NCBI RefSeq assembly: GCF_900120405.1 | Contig: NZ_LT635493.1 | Span: 62,001 to 126,000, forward strand | Length of the DNA stretch: 64,000 bases | Reading direction: 5' to 3' | From: Urinicoccus massiliensis | GTDB taxonomy: Bacteria > Bacillota > Clostridia > Tissierellales > Peptoniphilaceae | Part shown: one piece after another, positions 33,496 through 41,214 of the stretch | How the letters are laid out: each line of letters begins with the position of its first letter | Numbering within the stretch: the first letter of the stretch is position 1 | Position numbers and translations under genes: made by a program | Notes under the pieces: generated by a model | Told to the model about the DNA's origin: nothing | What the model saw: the letters and a program-made list of their open reading frames with translations, nothing else | The model's database searches: none

Positions 33496-34589
33496 ACATC
33501 CAAAATGGATAAGTCGTCATTTAATTTTTTACCTGCAAAGTTCTCCAGGTCTTCCCGGACTCCCCTGATGCTGTTCCAAGGGTCCCTAAGCAAGACTTTC
33601 TTTAGCCGGTCCAGGCCATATTCTTCCCTTTCCTTGTTGGTGGATTCAATAAGACCATCGGTATAGAGGAAAAGATGGTCTCCTGGGTAGGCGGAAATTT
33701 CTTGCCCCTTGTAGTTGACCTCTTGAAAGTAGGTCATAATGGGTAGGCCGGAGCTTTGGAGGCTTTCTCCACTCCCCTGCCTATAGAGGATGGGCGGGCA
33801 GTTGTGGCCTGCATTGGCATAGGAAATCTTATGGTTCTTGTTGTCGTAGACCCCATAGAAGATGGTAAAGTAAAAGCCCATTTCCAAGTGGAGGTCTAAA
33901 AATTTTTTATGGAGCAGTTCCAGGGTTTTCCCCGGATTCAGAAGGACTTTCCTATCCATGGTCCGCATGGCCTGGTTGATAAACATGGTAGTCATACCGG
34001 AAGCAAAGCCGTGACCTACTGTATCGCTGATATAGAAGGCAAACTTGTTGTCCTGGATGGGGAAAAAATCAAACAAGTCCCCGCTAATGGTGTCTTGAGG
34101 CAGGTAGAGGTAGTCAATTTTCAGGTTTTTCAAAAAACCCTTTTGTGGAAGCAGGGCCCTTTGAATCAAGGAGGCCATAGCCATTTCATGGTTCATGGTC
34201 TTGTTTCTTTCCACCAACTTTTCATGGAGGATCCGGTCCCTGGTGTTTCTTCGAAAAACTTCCACTGCCCCTACCAACTCTCCATTTCCATTCCATAGGG
34301 GGGAAGTTTTTACTGAATAGGACTGGTTTTTATAGTATTGGTCTTGTTGGATTACTTCGCCGGTTTCAAGAGTCCGTCGGGTCACGGAAAAGTCGTTTAA
34401 GAGTTGCTGGGCAAGCTTGTCCTTTTCATAGTCGGACAGGTCCCCTCCCAGGGTATCTTCCATAGCTCCATTCATATAGATTACATCATTATCTACATCC
34501 ACCACCCGGACGAAATCAGCGATGCTGTTGATGATTTGAAAAAAGAATTCTGAGGAGTAACGACTCCGCCTCTGCTTTTTTGAATCCAT
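33483..34589 (-). CDS. PAS-domain SpoIIE/RsbU-type protein phosphatase
   Basis: A 368-residue Ser/Thr phosphatase: N-terminal PAS sensor (about 12-115), short coiled linker, then a PP2C-type domain with SGDLFDFFPIQDNKFAFYIS, DTVGHGFASGM, YANAGHNCPPILY and FLYTDGLIES. It probably dephosphorylates an anti-sigma-antagonist; no such partner is in the window. Last gene of a three-gene operon with the PduO and THUMP methyltransferase genes. Confidence 0.9.
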   Translation of the reverse strand: MDSKKQRRSRYSSEFFFQIINSIADFVRVVDVDNDVIYMNGAMEDTLGGDLSDYEKDKLAQQLLNDFSVTRRTLETGEVIQQDQYYKNQSYSVKTSPLWNGNGELVGAVEVFRRNTRDRILHEKLVERNKTMNHEMAMASLIQRALLPQKGFLKNLKIDYLYLPQDTISGDLFDFFPIQDNKFAFYISDTVGHGFASGMTTMFINQAMRTMDRKVLLNPGKTLELLHKKFLDLHLEMGFYFTIFYGVYDNKNHKISYANAGHNCPPILYRQGSGESLQSSGLPIMTYFQEVNYKGQEISAYPGDHLFLYTDGLIESTNKEREEYGLDRLKKVLLRDPWNSIRGVREDLENFAGKKLNDDLSILDVKIF

Positions 34590-34612
34590 ACCAGCCCTCC
34601 GAATGTCTGATT

Positions 34613-35152
34613 TTATTTTAGGTCAGCTTCAAAATCAACCATAATGGTTTCGTCTTCACAATAACGGGCAAAGGCATAGATGGTATCCGCCAAGCGGTTG
34701 ACAAATTTTACCACATTGGGGTCTACATAGGCTTGGCCTTGGAGGCTGACAATCCGGCGTTCTGCCCGGCGGCAAACTGTCCGAGCCAGGTGTAAAAAGG
34801 CTGCTGCCTTGCTGGTTCCTTGAAGGACAAATCCGGTGAATTTTCCTGCCTTTTCCATGTACTTGTCTACGAGTTTTTCCAAGACATGGATGTCTTCTTC
34901 TGTGATAAAATGGCGGACCTTGTCTTGGTTGGAGGTAGCCAAGTTTTCACTGACGACAAAAAGTTTGTTTTGAATGGCCATGAGTTCTTTTCTCAAGTCT
35001 GCATCCTCAATATAGTTGTTGCAAACGCCCAGGGCTGCACTGAGTTCATCTACGGTTCCATAGCTTTCAACCCGAACATCGTCCTTGCTGACACGAACAG
35101 AATCAAAGAGGGATGTGGTTCCCTTATCTCCGGTTTTAGTATAAATTTCCAT
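34613..35152 (-). CDS. PduO-type ATP:cob(I)alamin adenosyltransferase
   Basis: Makes adenosylcobalamin. The 179-residue protein has the N-terminal phosphate-binding TKTGDKGTTSLF (5-16), VESYGTVDELSAALG (28-42) and the C-terminal active-site helix RTVCRRAERRIVSL with FVNRLADTIYAFAR. Length and motifs are complete. Confidence 0.93.
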   Translation of the reverse strand: MEIYTKTGDKGTTSLFDSVRVSKDDVRVESYGTVDELSAALGVCNNYIEDADLRKELMAIQNKLFVVSENLATSNQDKVRHFITEEDIHVLEKLVDKYMEKAGKFTGFVLQGTSKAAAFLHLARTVCRRAERRIVSLQGQAYVDPNVVKFVNRLADTIYAFARYCEDETIMVDFEADLK

Positions 35153-35166
35153 TTTCTCACTCCTTT

Positions 35167-36303
35167 TTACTTTCTTGGGGGTCTTGGTCCATAATATTGG
35201 TAGTAGTCGACCTTGATCCGCCCGTTGTATAGTTTTCTCTTTCTCGATGGTTTTTGGCCAAAGGCCTTTGGAAAGTCCTCATCACTGGTGACCACATAGT
35301 AGCTCCAGGTGGGGTCTGCCAGGGCATAGTCTCTTAGGGCCTGGTAGATTTTTTCATTGTCTTCCCGGCTGCCAATCCTGTGGCCATAGGGTGGGTTGGT
35401 GATTAAAACGCCATAGGCTTCTCGGGGCTTGTAGTCCTCAATGCCGGCGCAGACAAAGTGGATGTCGGTATCTACCCCGGCTGCTTCGGCATTTTTCTTC
35501 CCGGCCCGAATGGCCTGGGGGTTGATGTCCGAGGCATAAACCTTAAGGTCGCTTTCTGCATCAATGGCGGCAAAGGCCTCCCGGCGGATTTCCTTGACCC
35601 GGTCCGAATCCATACCTTGAAAGTATTCGCAATCAAAGTGGCGGTTAAGGCCCGGGGCAATATTTCTCGCCTTCATACAGGCTTCAATGGCAATGGTTCC
35701 CGACCCGCAAAAGGGGTCCCACAAAACCCGGTCCTTGTTGTAATAGCTCAAGTCCACCAGGCAGGCTGCCAGGGTTTCTGTCAAGGGTGCCTCCACTGTT
35801 TCTAGCCGGTAACCCCTCTTGTGAAGACCCTCTCCTGAAGTATCCAGGAGAATTTGAGCCTGGTCCTTAAAGAGGATGACCTCTATCTTGTAGCGGGCTC
35901 CACTCTTGGGATACCATGCCATGGAATAGCTTTGGTTTAGTTTGTCAATCAAGGCCCTTTCCGTGATTCTTTGGCAATCCGACACACTAAAGAGCTTGCT
36001 CTTGGCCGACCGGCCCTGGACCATAAAGTTGGCATCCTTGGGGAGGATTTCCCCCCAAGGCAGGGCTAGAACCCCCTGGTAGAGCTCTTCAAAAGTCTTG
36101 GCCGGAAAAGAAGCCAGCTGGATGTGGACCCTTTCGGCACACCGAAGCCAAAGGTTGGCCCGGTAGACTTCCTCCAGGTTGGCTTCAAAATAGACCCGGC
36201 CATCCTGGATTTGAATCTCAGAAGACACAATTTTTTCAAGCTCTCTTTTTACAATGGCTTCGACCCCAAAATTCGCCGTCGCCAGACACGTATATTTTTT
36301 CAC
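35167..36303 (-). CDS. THUMP-domain RNA methyltransferase (RlmL N-terminal/YpsC family)
   Basis: A 378-residue SAM-dependent methyltransferase acting on rRNA guanine-N2. It has an N-terminal THUMP domain (about 45-155), then the catalytic domain with DPFCGSGTIAIEACMKARN and the amino-methyltransferase motif LITNPPYGHRIG. Firmicute members are stand-alone versions of the E. coli RlmL N-half. First gene of its operon. Confidence 0.91.
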   Translation of the reverse strand: MKKYTCLATANFGVEAIVKRELEKIVSSEIQIQDGRVYFEANLEEVYRANLWLRCAERVHIQLASFPAKTFEELYQGVLALPWGEILPKDANFMVQGRSAKSKLFSVSDCQRITERALIDKLNQSYSMAWYPKSGARYKIEVILFKDQAQILLDTSGEGLHKRGYRLETVEAPLTETLAACLVDLSYYNKDRVLWDPFCGSGTIAIEACMKARNIAPGLNRHFDCEYFQGMDSDRVKEIRREAFAAIDAESDLKVYASDINPQAIRAGKKNAEAAGVDTDIHFVCAGIEDYKPREAYGVLITNPPYGHRIGSREDNEKIYQALRDYALADPTWSYYVVTSDEDFPKAFGQKPSRKRKLYNGRIKVDYYQYYGPRPPRK

Positions 36304-36360
36304 ACTTCACCTCTGTAAGCTATTATACAAGATATTTATAAAGACTTCTAGGCCTTTCAA

Positions 36361-36382
36361 AAAAGACCTGGGTGTCTTTTCT
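36361..36382. promoter_or_regulatory. short inverted repeat in a divergent intergenic region
   Basis: AAAAGAC and GTCTTTT flank CTGGGT. It lies between the divergent RNA methyltransferase and superoxide reductase genes and is flanked by T-rich DNA. It could be a weak terminator or regulator site. A TATAAT-like -10 for the methyltransferase operon lies at about 36319-36324. Confidence 0.35.
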
Positions 36383-36502
36383 TTTCAAAACTGAGATTCT
36401 CCTCGGGCTTGGAAAGATTTTATTTTCTTACTTTAAAATTTTATATAAATCTGTTAAAATAAAGATGTTCGAAGAAAGTTATGTTAAGGAGGCTTATTAA
36501 CT

Positions 36503-36856
36503 ATGAAATTAACTGAAACCGTCCAATCCGGCGATTGGAAAAATGAAAAACACGTTCCTGTAATCCATGTTGAAAACAAGGATGGCAACACCATGATTAA
36601 CGTTCGTGTTGGCGAAGAAACTGAACATCCAAATACCCTAGAACACCACATCCAATGGATTAAGGTTTTCTTACAAAAAGAAGGATCCAAGTTCCCTGTT
36701 GAAATTGGCTCCTACCAATTCTCTGCCCATGGCGAAGATGAAATTTGTACCAAACCATGTGTTCATGCTTGCTTAAGCGGAACTTATTCTGGAACAATTT
36801 ATGCCCTAAGCTATTGCAACATCCATGGCCTATGGGAAAATTCTCAAGAACTTTAA
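36503..36856 (+). CDS. superoxide reductase (neelaredoxin type)
   Basis: Reduces superoxide to hydrogen peroxide without making oxygen, the usual anaerobe solution. The 117-residue one-domain protein has EKHVPVI (Glu-Lys-His), EHHIQWIKVF and the C-terminal ligand set SYCNIHGLWENS. The N-terminal Cys4 iron domain of class I desulfoferrodoxin is absent, so it is class II. ATG after AAGGAGG. The only chromosomal plus-strand gene in the block from 21 to 40 kb. Confidence 0.93.
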   Translation: MKLTETVQSGDWKNEKHVPVIHVENKDGNTMINVRVGEETEHPNTLEHHIQWIKVFLQKEGSKFPVEIGSYQFSAHGEDEICTKPCVHACLSGTYSGTIYALSYCNIHGLWENSQEL

Positions 36857-36875
36857 AACCAGTTGCTTATAAGAA

Positions 36876-36910
36876 AAAGGAAGGTAGATTGACTGCCTTC
36901 CTTTTTTTAT
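36876..36910 (+). terminator. terminator of the superoxide reductase gene
   Basis: AAAGGAAGGTAG (36876-36887) and CTGCCTTCCTTT (36893-36904), one G-T pair, followed by TTTT. Confidence 0.9.
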
Positions 36911-36955
36911 TGCTTATAAACATCTACTTTCCAGCCGAAAATTTTTTAAGTCCCC

Positions 36956-37588
36956 CTAATCCAGTTTCTTCCGAACTCCATAGTCTTGAAAGGCCAAAAC
37001 CATCCTTTCCATTTCCTCTTTAGGGAGGTTTTTCACCGGCCCCAAGGCTGAGGCTTGAACATAGACAAAGGCACAAAACTCCAAGGTCTTGGCCAGGTCA
37101 TAGGCCTCTTTCAGGTTGGCCCCATAGGCCACCAGGCCGTGGTGGGATAGGATGACAGCCTTGTTGCGCCCAAAGGCCTTACAAGCTTCTCGGGCCAGGT
37201 CCTGGGTGCCAAAAGAGGCATAGTAAGCCACCTGGATGGGGTCCGGACCGGCAGAAGCCATAAGGTAGTGCATGGTGGGCAAGGGCCTTTCCAAGGCTGC
37301 CAAAACATTGATGTAGTTGGAATGGGTATGGACTACGGCCTGGGCCTGGCTATATTTTTCATAGATCAGGGAGTGGAGGTGGTATTCGCTAGAGGGGTTT
37401 TGTCCCGGCTTTTTTTCTCCTCCCACTTCCATCTCTACCAGGTCCTTATCCTCCAAACTCTCATAGGCTTGGCCTGAAGGAGTAATCAGATAGGTCTCGG
37501 GACTTAACCGTCGACTGATGTTGCCTCCTGTACCAAAGGTCAACCCGTCTTTTAACATGGTTTTTGAATAGTCAATAACAGGATCCAT
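36956..37588 (-). CDS. class II aldolase/adducin-family protein (FucA-like)
   Basis: A zinc-dependent sugar-phosphate aldolase or related lyase of 210 residues. It has phosphate-binding FGTGGNISRR (18-27), the acidic catalytic region PSSEYHLH, HTHSNY with zinc His residues and the second pair SHHGLVAYG. Fuculose- or ribulose-phosphate aldolase, epimerase and dehydratase relatives share these motifs, so the substrate is open. Nine bases after trmL in one transcript. Confidence 0.87.
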   Translation of the reverse strand: MDPVIDYSKTMLKDGLTFGTGGNISRRLSPETYLITPSGQAYESLEDKDLVEMEVGGEKKPGQNPSSEYHLHSLIYEKYSQAQAVVHTHSNYINVLAALERPLPTMHYLMASAGPDPIQVAYYASFGTQDLAREACKAFGRNKAVILSHHGLVAYGANLKEAYDLAKTLEFCAFVYVQASALGPVKNLPKEEMERMVLAFQDYGVRKKLD

Positions 37589-37596
37589 GGCCCCTC

Positions 37597-38064
37597 CTAG
37601 TCCAAGTCGAAAAAGTCATTTTGCCGCAGGGCTTCAAAGAGGACGATATTGGCTGAATTGGCCAGGTTTAAAGACCGTCTCAACTCTGTCCGCATGGGGA
37701 CCCGGATGAGTTGGTCTTTATACTTGTCCATAATTTCCTTGGGAAGACCGGAAGTTTCCCGGCCAAAGACAATGGCGTCTCCATCCTTGTAGGTCACATC
37801 GGTATAGCGTTTGTGGCCATGGGTAGAGGCAAAGTAAATGTCCCCCTCCATTAGGTCCACTACATCTTCAAAGGAATCATAGTAGGAGATGTCCACCAGG
37901 GGCCAATAGTCCAGGCCTGCCCTTTTCAGGTGGCTGTCATCTACAGAAAAGCCCAAAGGCTTTACCAGGTGGAGCCTGGTCTTAGTCAGGGCACAGGTCC
38001 TGGCAATGGCTCCCGTGTTATATGGAATTTCCGGTTGGTATAGAATTATATTTAACATAGGCAC
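37597..38064 (-). CDS. trmL: tRNA (cytidine/uridine-34 2'-O)-methyltransferase
   Basis: A SPOUT methyltransferase of 155 residues modifying the wobble base of tRNA-Leu. It has IILYQPEIPYNTGAIARTCA near the start, FGRETSGLPKEI and a C-terminal RRSLNLANSANIVLFEALRQ knot. Length is typical. Confidence 0.93.
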   Translation of the reverse strand: MPMLNIILYQPEIPYNTGAIARTCALTKTRLHLVKPLGFSVDDSHLKRAGLDYWPLVDISYYDSFEDVVDLMEGDIYFASTHGHKRYTDVTYKDGDAIVFGRETSGLPKEIMDKYKDQLIRVPMRTELRRSLNLANSANIVLFEALRQNDFFDLD

Positions 38065-38109
38065 TTCCTTTCCTATTTATTATAGGAAATATTTCCCCTG
38101 CTGACAATC

Positions 38110-38820
38110 TTATTCCACAGAGATTTCTCCCACATCCAGGGTCAGTTGGATGTCATCTCTCCCTTGGCCGAAGCTTTCCCGAATTTCATCAAAGCCAATA
38201 CCGGAGTGGGTGTTGTCAAAGAATTTGATGGATCCCACATCCACGCTGGTGGTAAATTTGGCGTTGAGTTCCTGGGCGTGGTATTGGATACTTCCATTGT
38301 CTACATCAACCGTCAGGGGAAAAGATTGGTCCACATTGACCTTAACTTCTCCATTGGCCAGACTCACATCTCCTTGGGCCAAACTTGCTTCAATCTGGCA
38401 AGACCCGTTGTCAAAGTCCCCCGACAGGGTCAGCTTTTCCGGATTTGGGCTGGAGATTTCATAAGAAATGCCCTTTTTCCCCCCTTGAATTTCCAAGCAA
38501 CCATCCTCTATTGTATAGTAGCGACTGGCCTTGGGGTCTGAAGCCTTGACTTGGAAGCGGTCCCCCTTAACCAGGCGGATATTTAAGTTGCCCCCGTCCA
38601 GTTCAATTCTTTCAATGCCGGATAGGTCATCTTCCAAGACTTGGTCCGCTACTCTTCTAGAAAAGTCAATTTCTTTGGGAAAAACCACCTCCCAAAGGGA
38701 GATATTTTTTTCTTGGGCCTGGGCCTTTAGTCCTGGAAGGTCTAGGCTAGTAAAGGCAAGAATAGCCCCTGCCGTAAAGACCAGACTCAAAATACTCATA
38801 ATGGTTAAAAGTTTTTTCAT
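38110..38820 (-). CDS. DUF4097 beta-helix protein with signal anchor
   Basis: A 236-residue protein: N-terminal hydrophobic segment (LLTIMSILSLVFTAGAILAF, about 4-23), then repeated short beta strands ending in DVGEISVE, as in DUF4097. It is probably surface-exposed or membrane-anchored. It shares an operon with PadR and DUF1700 genes, a common arrangement for envelope-stress modules. Confidence 0.85.
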   Translation of the reverse strand: MKKLLTIMSILSLVFTAGAILAFTSLDLPGLKAQAQEKNISLWEVVFPKEIDFSRRVADQVLEDDLSGIERIELDGGNLNIRLVKGDRFQVKASDPKASRYYTIEDGCLEIQGGKKGISYEISSPNPEKLTLSGDFDNGSCQIEASLAQGDVSLANGEVKVNVDQSFPLTVDVDNGSIQYHAQELNAKFTTSVDVGSIKFFDNTHSGIGFDEIRESFGQGRDDIQLTLDVGEISVE

Positions 38821-39419
38821 CTCCGGGCCCTCCTTTTTTTAATTTCCCAGTGGATGGCAACAAAAATCCGTTTGCAAATTGAGTAGATAAACTTTAGAAA
38901 ATAAAGAAAGATAACCAGACTCAACAGGCCCAAGCAAAGACAGGCCAGGGATGTAAAAATTTGAGTCAGGGGGTGAAGGCTAACATTTAGCTGCGCCCAG
39001 GGAGTGGCAAAACCCAGGCCCTTTAAAAAGAGGCTGGACCCTATGGCAAAGAAAGAAACCACCGCTGCAACAATTAGGGATAGGACTGTTGCAAATACGG
39101 CAAACACCAAGGACAGGATTGTCAGAATAACAGGGCTTAGGACTAAAAGCCCCAAGACAAGTAAAAGAACCTTGCCCACCTGGCTTCCTGAGGAAGTTTT
39201 TCCTGGCTCTCTAGGGGTAAATTGGTATTCCGAGGCCTTAAAGTCTCGAGCAATTTCAATGGGGCTGCCTAGTTCGGCTGAAATAACCCCCTCACTCTTT
39301 CCCGCCTCTTTTCCCAGTCGAAAGTGTTCTTCATAATCAGCAATAATATCCTCCACCACATTGTCCGGCAGCTTCCTTAAATAATAGCGGAGTAAATCTA
39401 AGTATTCTTTTTGACTCAT
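38817..39419 (-). CDS. DUF1700 (HAAS) membrane protein
   Basis: A 200-residue protein with an N-terminal HAAS domain ([31 protein letters not shown] and [14 protein letters not shown]) and several hydrophobic helices from about 85 onward. HAAS proteins are encoded with PadR regulators and probably signal to them. Overlaps both neighbours by four bases. Confidence 0.9.
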   Translation of the reverse strand: MSQKEYLDLLRYYLRKLPDNVVEDIIADYEEHFRLGKEAGKSEGVISAELGSPIEIARDFKASEYQFTPREPGKTSSGSQVGKVLLLVLGLLVLSPVILTILSLVFAVFATVLSLIVAAVVSFFAIGSSLFLKGLGFATPWAQLNVSLHPLTQIFTSLACLCLGLLSLVIFLYFLKFIYSICKRIFVAIHWEIKKRRARR

Positions 39420-39730
39420 TCCTGCCCTCCTAAAATTTCTTCAACGCCCTTTAGAAAAGATTTCCACTCTTCCTTTTGACTCTCCACTTCCAATTTCCCC
39501 CGGGGGGTTAATTGGTAGTACTTTCTCGGCGGTCCACTTTCTGATTCTTGTAAGTAGGTTAAGACATAGCCCTCTGTTTTAAACCGCCTTAATAGGGGGT
39601 AAATCGTCCCTTCTGAAATTGAAATTTTCTGGGAGATCCGGTCTACCAACTCATAGCCATAAAAATCCTTCAAGGATAGTAAATGTAAGACTAAAAGTTC
39701 TAAGACACCCTTTTTAAATTGAACATTCAT
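39416..39730 (-). CDS. PadR-family transcription regulator
   Basis: A 104-residue winged-helix repressor: [40 protein letters not shown] and [13 protein letters not shown] are standard PadR segments. It likely controls its own operon with the DUF1700 and DUF4097 genes. Confidence 0.94.
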   Translation of the reverse strand: MNVQFKKGVLELLVLHLLSLKDFYGYELVDRISQKISISEGTIYPLLRRFKTEGYVLTYLQESESGPPRKYYQLTPRGKLEVESQKEEWKSFLKGVEEILGGQE

Positions 39731-39747
39731 CTCCTCACCTCTGCTAT

Positions 39748-39776
39748 AGTATACTGCAATCTACTGTGTATTGCAA
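39748..39776 (-). promoter_or_regulatory. promoter of the padR operon
   Basis: TTGCAA (39776-39771) and TATACT (39753-39748) with a 17-base spacer. The TGCAAT/ATTGCA repeats inside may form the PadR operator. Confidence 0.75.
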
Positions 39777-39854
39777 GGTAGCTTTTTATATTTTAGAAAA
39801 AACTTTGCCTAGGCCTAGACTTTTTAATTTATCCCAGTTTTTAAAATTGTATAA

Positions 39855-39880
39855 AAAAGAGCCTTTTTAGGCTCTAATTT
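39855..39880 (-). terminator. terminator of the mini-gene cluster
   Basis: AGAGCC (39858-39863) and GGCTCT (39870-39875) with TTTTTT in minus-strand direction; it overlaps the stop of the 64-residue gene. Confidence 0.78.
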
Positions 39881-40068
39881 TGTCTATTTATGTTTTCTGT
39901 ATCAAAAATAGTCAATAACTCTTCTACCTCCTCCCTATTTTTAGCATATTTTCGGGAGAATGTTCGAGCGGCCGACCGTACACTTAAATATCTTGCGTGT
40001 TCAGGATTCCTTTTTTTCCACTCTTTTGATGCTCGTCTTTGTGCTTCACTGGTTTTCTTTTCTACCAT
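39874..40068 (-). CDS. small basic protein, unknown function
   Basis: A 64-residue protein, strongly basic and helical (EAQRRASKEWKKRNPEHARY, VRSAARTFSRKYAKNREEVE). I recall similar short proteins scattered through low-GC Firmicutes and their mobile elements; nucleic-acid binding is likely but not shown. Its start lies inside the end of the upstream membrane peptide gene. Confidence 0.65.
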   Translation of the reverse strand: MVEKKTSEAQRRASKEWKKRNPEHARYLSVRSAARTFSRKYAKNREEVEELLTIFDTENINRQN

Positions 40069-40186
40069 CTTTTAACTCTCTTTCTACTTCTTCCTTTTCC
40101 TTTTCTAGTCGCCTGTTCTTTATAGCAAGTGTAATCATCACCACTACTGAAAGGGCAAGCAAGATATTTAAAATTTGATTTAACAT
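40046..40186 (-). CDS. 46-residue membrane peptide
   Basis: One hydrophobic helix (ILNILLALSVVVMITLAI, 5-22) and a charged coil (NRRLEKEKEEVERELKDGRK). It overlaps the next gene, in a three-gene miniature operon. It resembles phage spanin- or holin-like helper peptides in architecture only. Confidence 0.55.
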   Translation of the reverse strand: MLNQILNILLALSVVVMITLAIKNRRLEKEKEEVERELKDGRKENQ

Positions 40187-40222
40187 ATACTTTGTGATAG
40201 AATATCCCTTAAAGGGATGGAA

Positions 40223-40354
40223 TTAACCATCGCCTTTAAGGTTTTTGTTTTCTAGCCTTAGCTTTTCAATCTCTAATTTTATCTTTTTGTTTGTTAGCAC
40301 CATTTGATAAATCGTTAGGATTGCAATAGCTAGGGCTATTACTCTTTCTATCAC
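40223..40354 (-). CDS. 43-residue membrane peptide
   Basis: GTG start after GGGGAGATAAAAA. One hydrophobic helix (VIALAIAILTIYQMVL) then a charged tail (KKIKLEIEKLRLENKN), the same design as the following 46-residue peptide. Function unknown. Confidence 0.52.
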   Translation of the reverse strand: MIERVIALAIAILTIYQMVLTNKKIKLEIEKLRLENKNLKGDG

Positions 40355-40444
40355 TTTTTATCTCCCCATGGTCATAGGCTGATCTCAGGTATATCTTGTC
40401 AAGTCATTTCCTATTCTTTTGTTTATTTAAAAAATCTTGTTCTT

Positions 40445-40533
40445 ATGGCCCTTGATCTGTACCAAGGGGACAATTAACGTTTGGCCATTATTATCAGAAG
40501 AGGGATTGTCATTAATGACAATCCCTCTTTTTT
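40445..40533 (+). ncRNA. candidate small RNA ended by a strong terminator
   Basis: ATGGCC (40445-40450) pairs with GGCCAT (40483-40488) and CTTG (40451-40454) with CAAG (40463-40466). This is followed by a perfect 14-bp terminator stem (40500-40513 with 40514-40527) and TTTTTT. No plus-strand gene lies upstream for more than 3 kb. No promoter is convincing, so the RNA is a guess; the terminator is clear. Confidence 0.35.
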
Positions 40534-40546
40534 ATTGTACGCTTTA

Positions 40547-40752
40547 GCATGAAAAAACCACCAGCTATGCTGGTGGTAGGAAAATAAGCTTTAGCTTCAA
40601 GTAAGAAAGCCTCCCATGATATACTAAATAAGTTACTGGCAGTAGCATATTTAGAAAAGGGAGGCATCCACATGAATAAAAATAGTTTATCACATACATC
40701 TTGGAATTGTAAGTATCATATAGTATTTGCTCCGAAATACAGAATGTTATGA
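40547..40752 (+). mobile_element. truncated IS200/IS605-family element
   Basis: A subterminal hairpin CCACCAGC/GCTGGTGG (about 40559-40578), typical of IS200 ends, is followed by an untranslated leader, AAGGGAGGC and the start of a tnpA frame. The right part of the element is missing. Confidence 0.75.
40672..40752 (+). pseudogene. IS200-like transposase tnpA, N-terminal stub
   Basis: Encodes only about 26 residues (LSHTSWNCKYHIVFAPKYR), the conserved N-terminus of the HuH transposase TnpA, then a stop. The His-hydrophobic-His and Tyr catalytic residues are lost, so it is inactive. Confidence 0.85.
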
Positions 40753-41181
40753 TCCAGACAACTGCAAATAATACCTCGTTTTTCTGATATAAACTATACA
40801 CGCTTCTCCTCCGTTGATGAGTTTATTACGAAAATAGCAAAATGATTATATCTGTTTTATTCATATAATAAAAGTTTACAATTTAACTTGTCTTTCACTT
40901 TTTTCATTTTAATTAAAGCAATTTATTCGTAACAATTCAAGCAAAAATTATGTAATGTAAAAGTTAGATTTTGGATTTTTGTTTAAAAGTCCTTATATTT
41001 ATCTTATCAGAATACATATCCATAATTAATTTATAAAAATAAACAAAACATAGATTTCTAATTATCCTTTTAAATCTCATTAAATGCTCGCAAATCCTTA
41101 TTCTAAAGGGCTTCGAGCATTTTTACTGTTGGAAGATACTTCACGTTTCCTTATATATTTCCTCATGAATTGACTGTCAGA

Positions 41182-41203
41182 AGTGGTAAATTAGTAGTAA
41201 ATT
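41182..41203. repeat. integrase arm-binding repeat (int end)
   Basis: AGTGGTAAATTAGTAGTAAA followed by TT; one base different from the copy at 58934-58955. It corresponds to the DR-2 sites bound by the N-terminal domain of Tn916 integrase. Confidence 0.8.
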
Positions 41204-41214
41204 CATCTGTACTA

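Larger units (their letters stand above)
40355..41046. other. gene-poor region with RNA-like hairpins and an IS200 stub
   Basis: No intact gene. A TTGACA (-35, minus strand, 40402-40397) probably serves the mini-gene cluster. A structured segment with a plus-strand terminator lies at 40445-40533, an IS200-like stub at about 40547-40752, and AT-rich DNA without features from 40753 to the transposon end. Confidence 0.6.

Noticed and set aside
36503-36856. Class I desulfoferrodoxin
   Set aside because: The N-terminal Cys4 iron domain is absent; only the superoxide reductase domain is present.
38146-39336. Long plus-strand frames opposite the DUF4097 and DUF1700 genes
   Set aside because: Shadow frames of GC-richer coding DNA; the minus-strand genes match families and overlap by four bases as an operon.
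40565-40801. 78-codon minus-strand frame over the IS200 stub
   Set aside because: It is antisense to the recognisable tnpA start and shows no family features.
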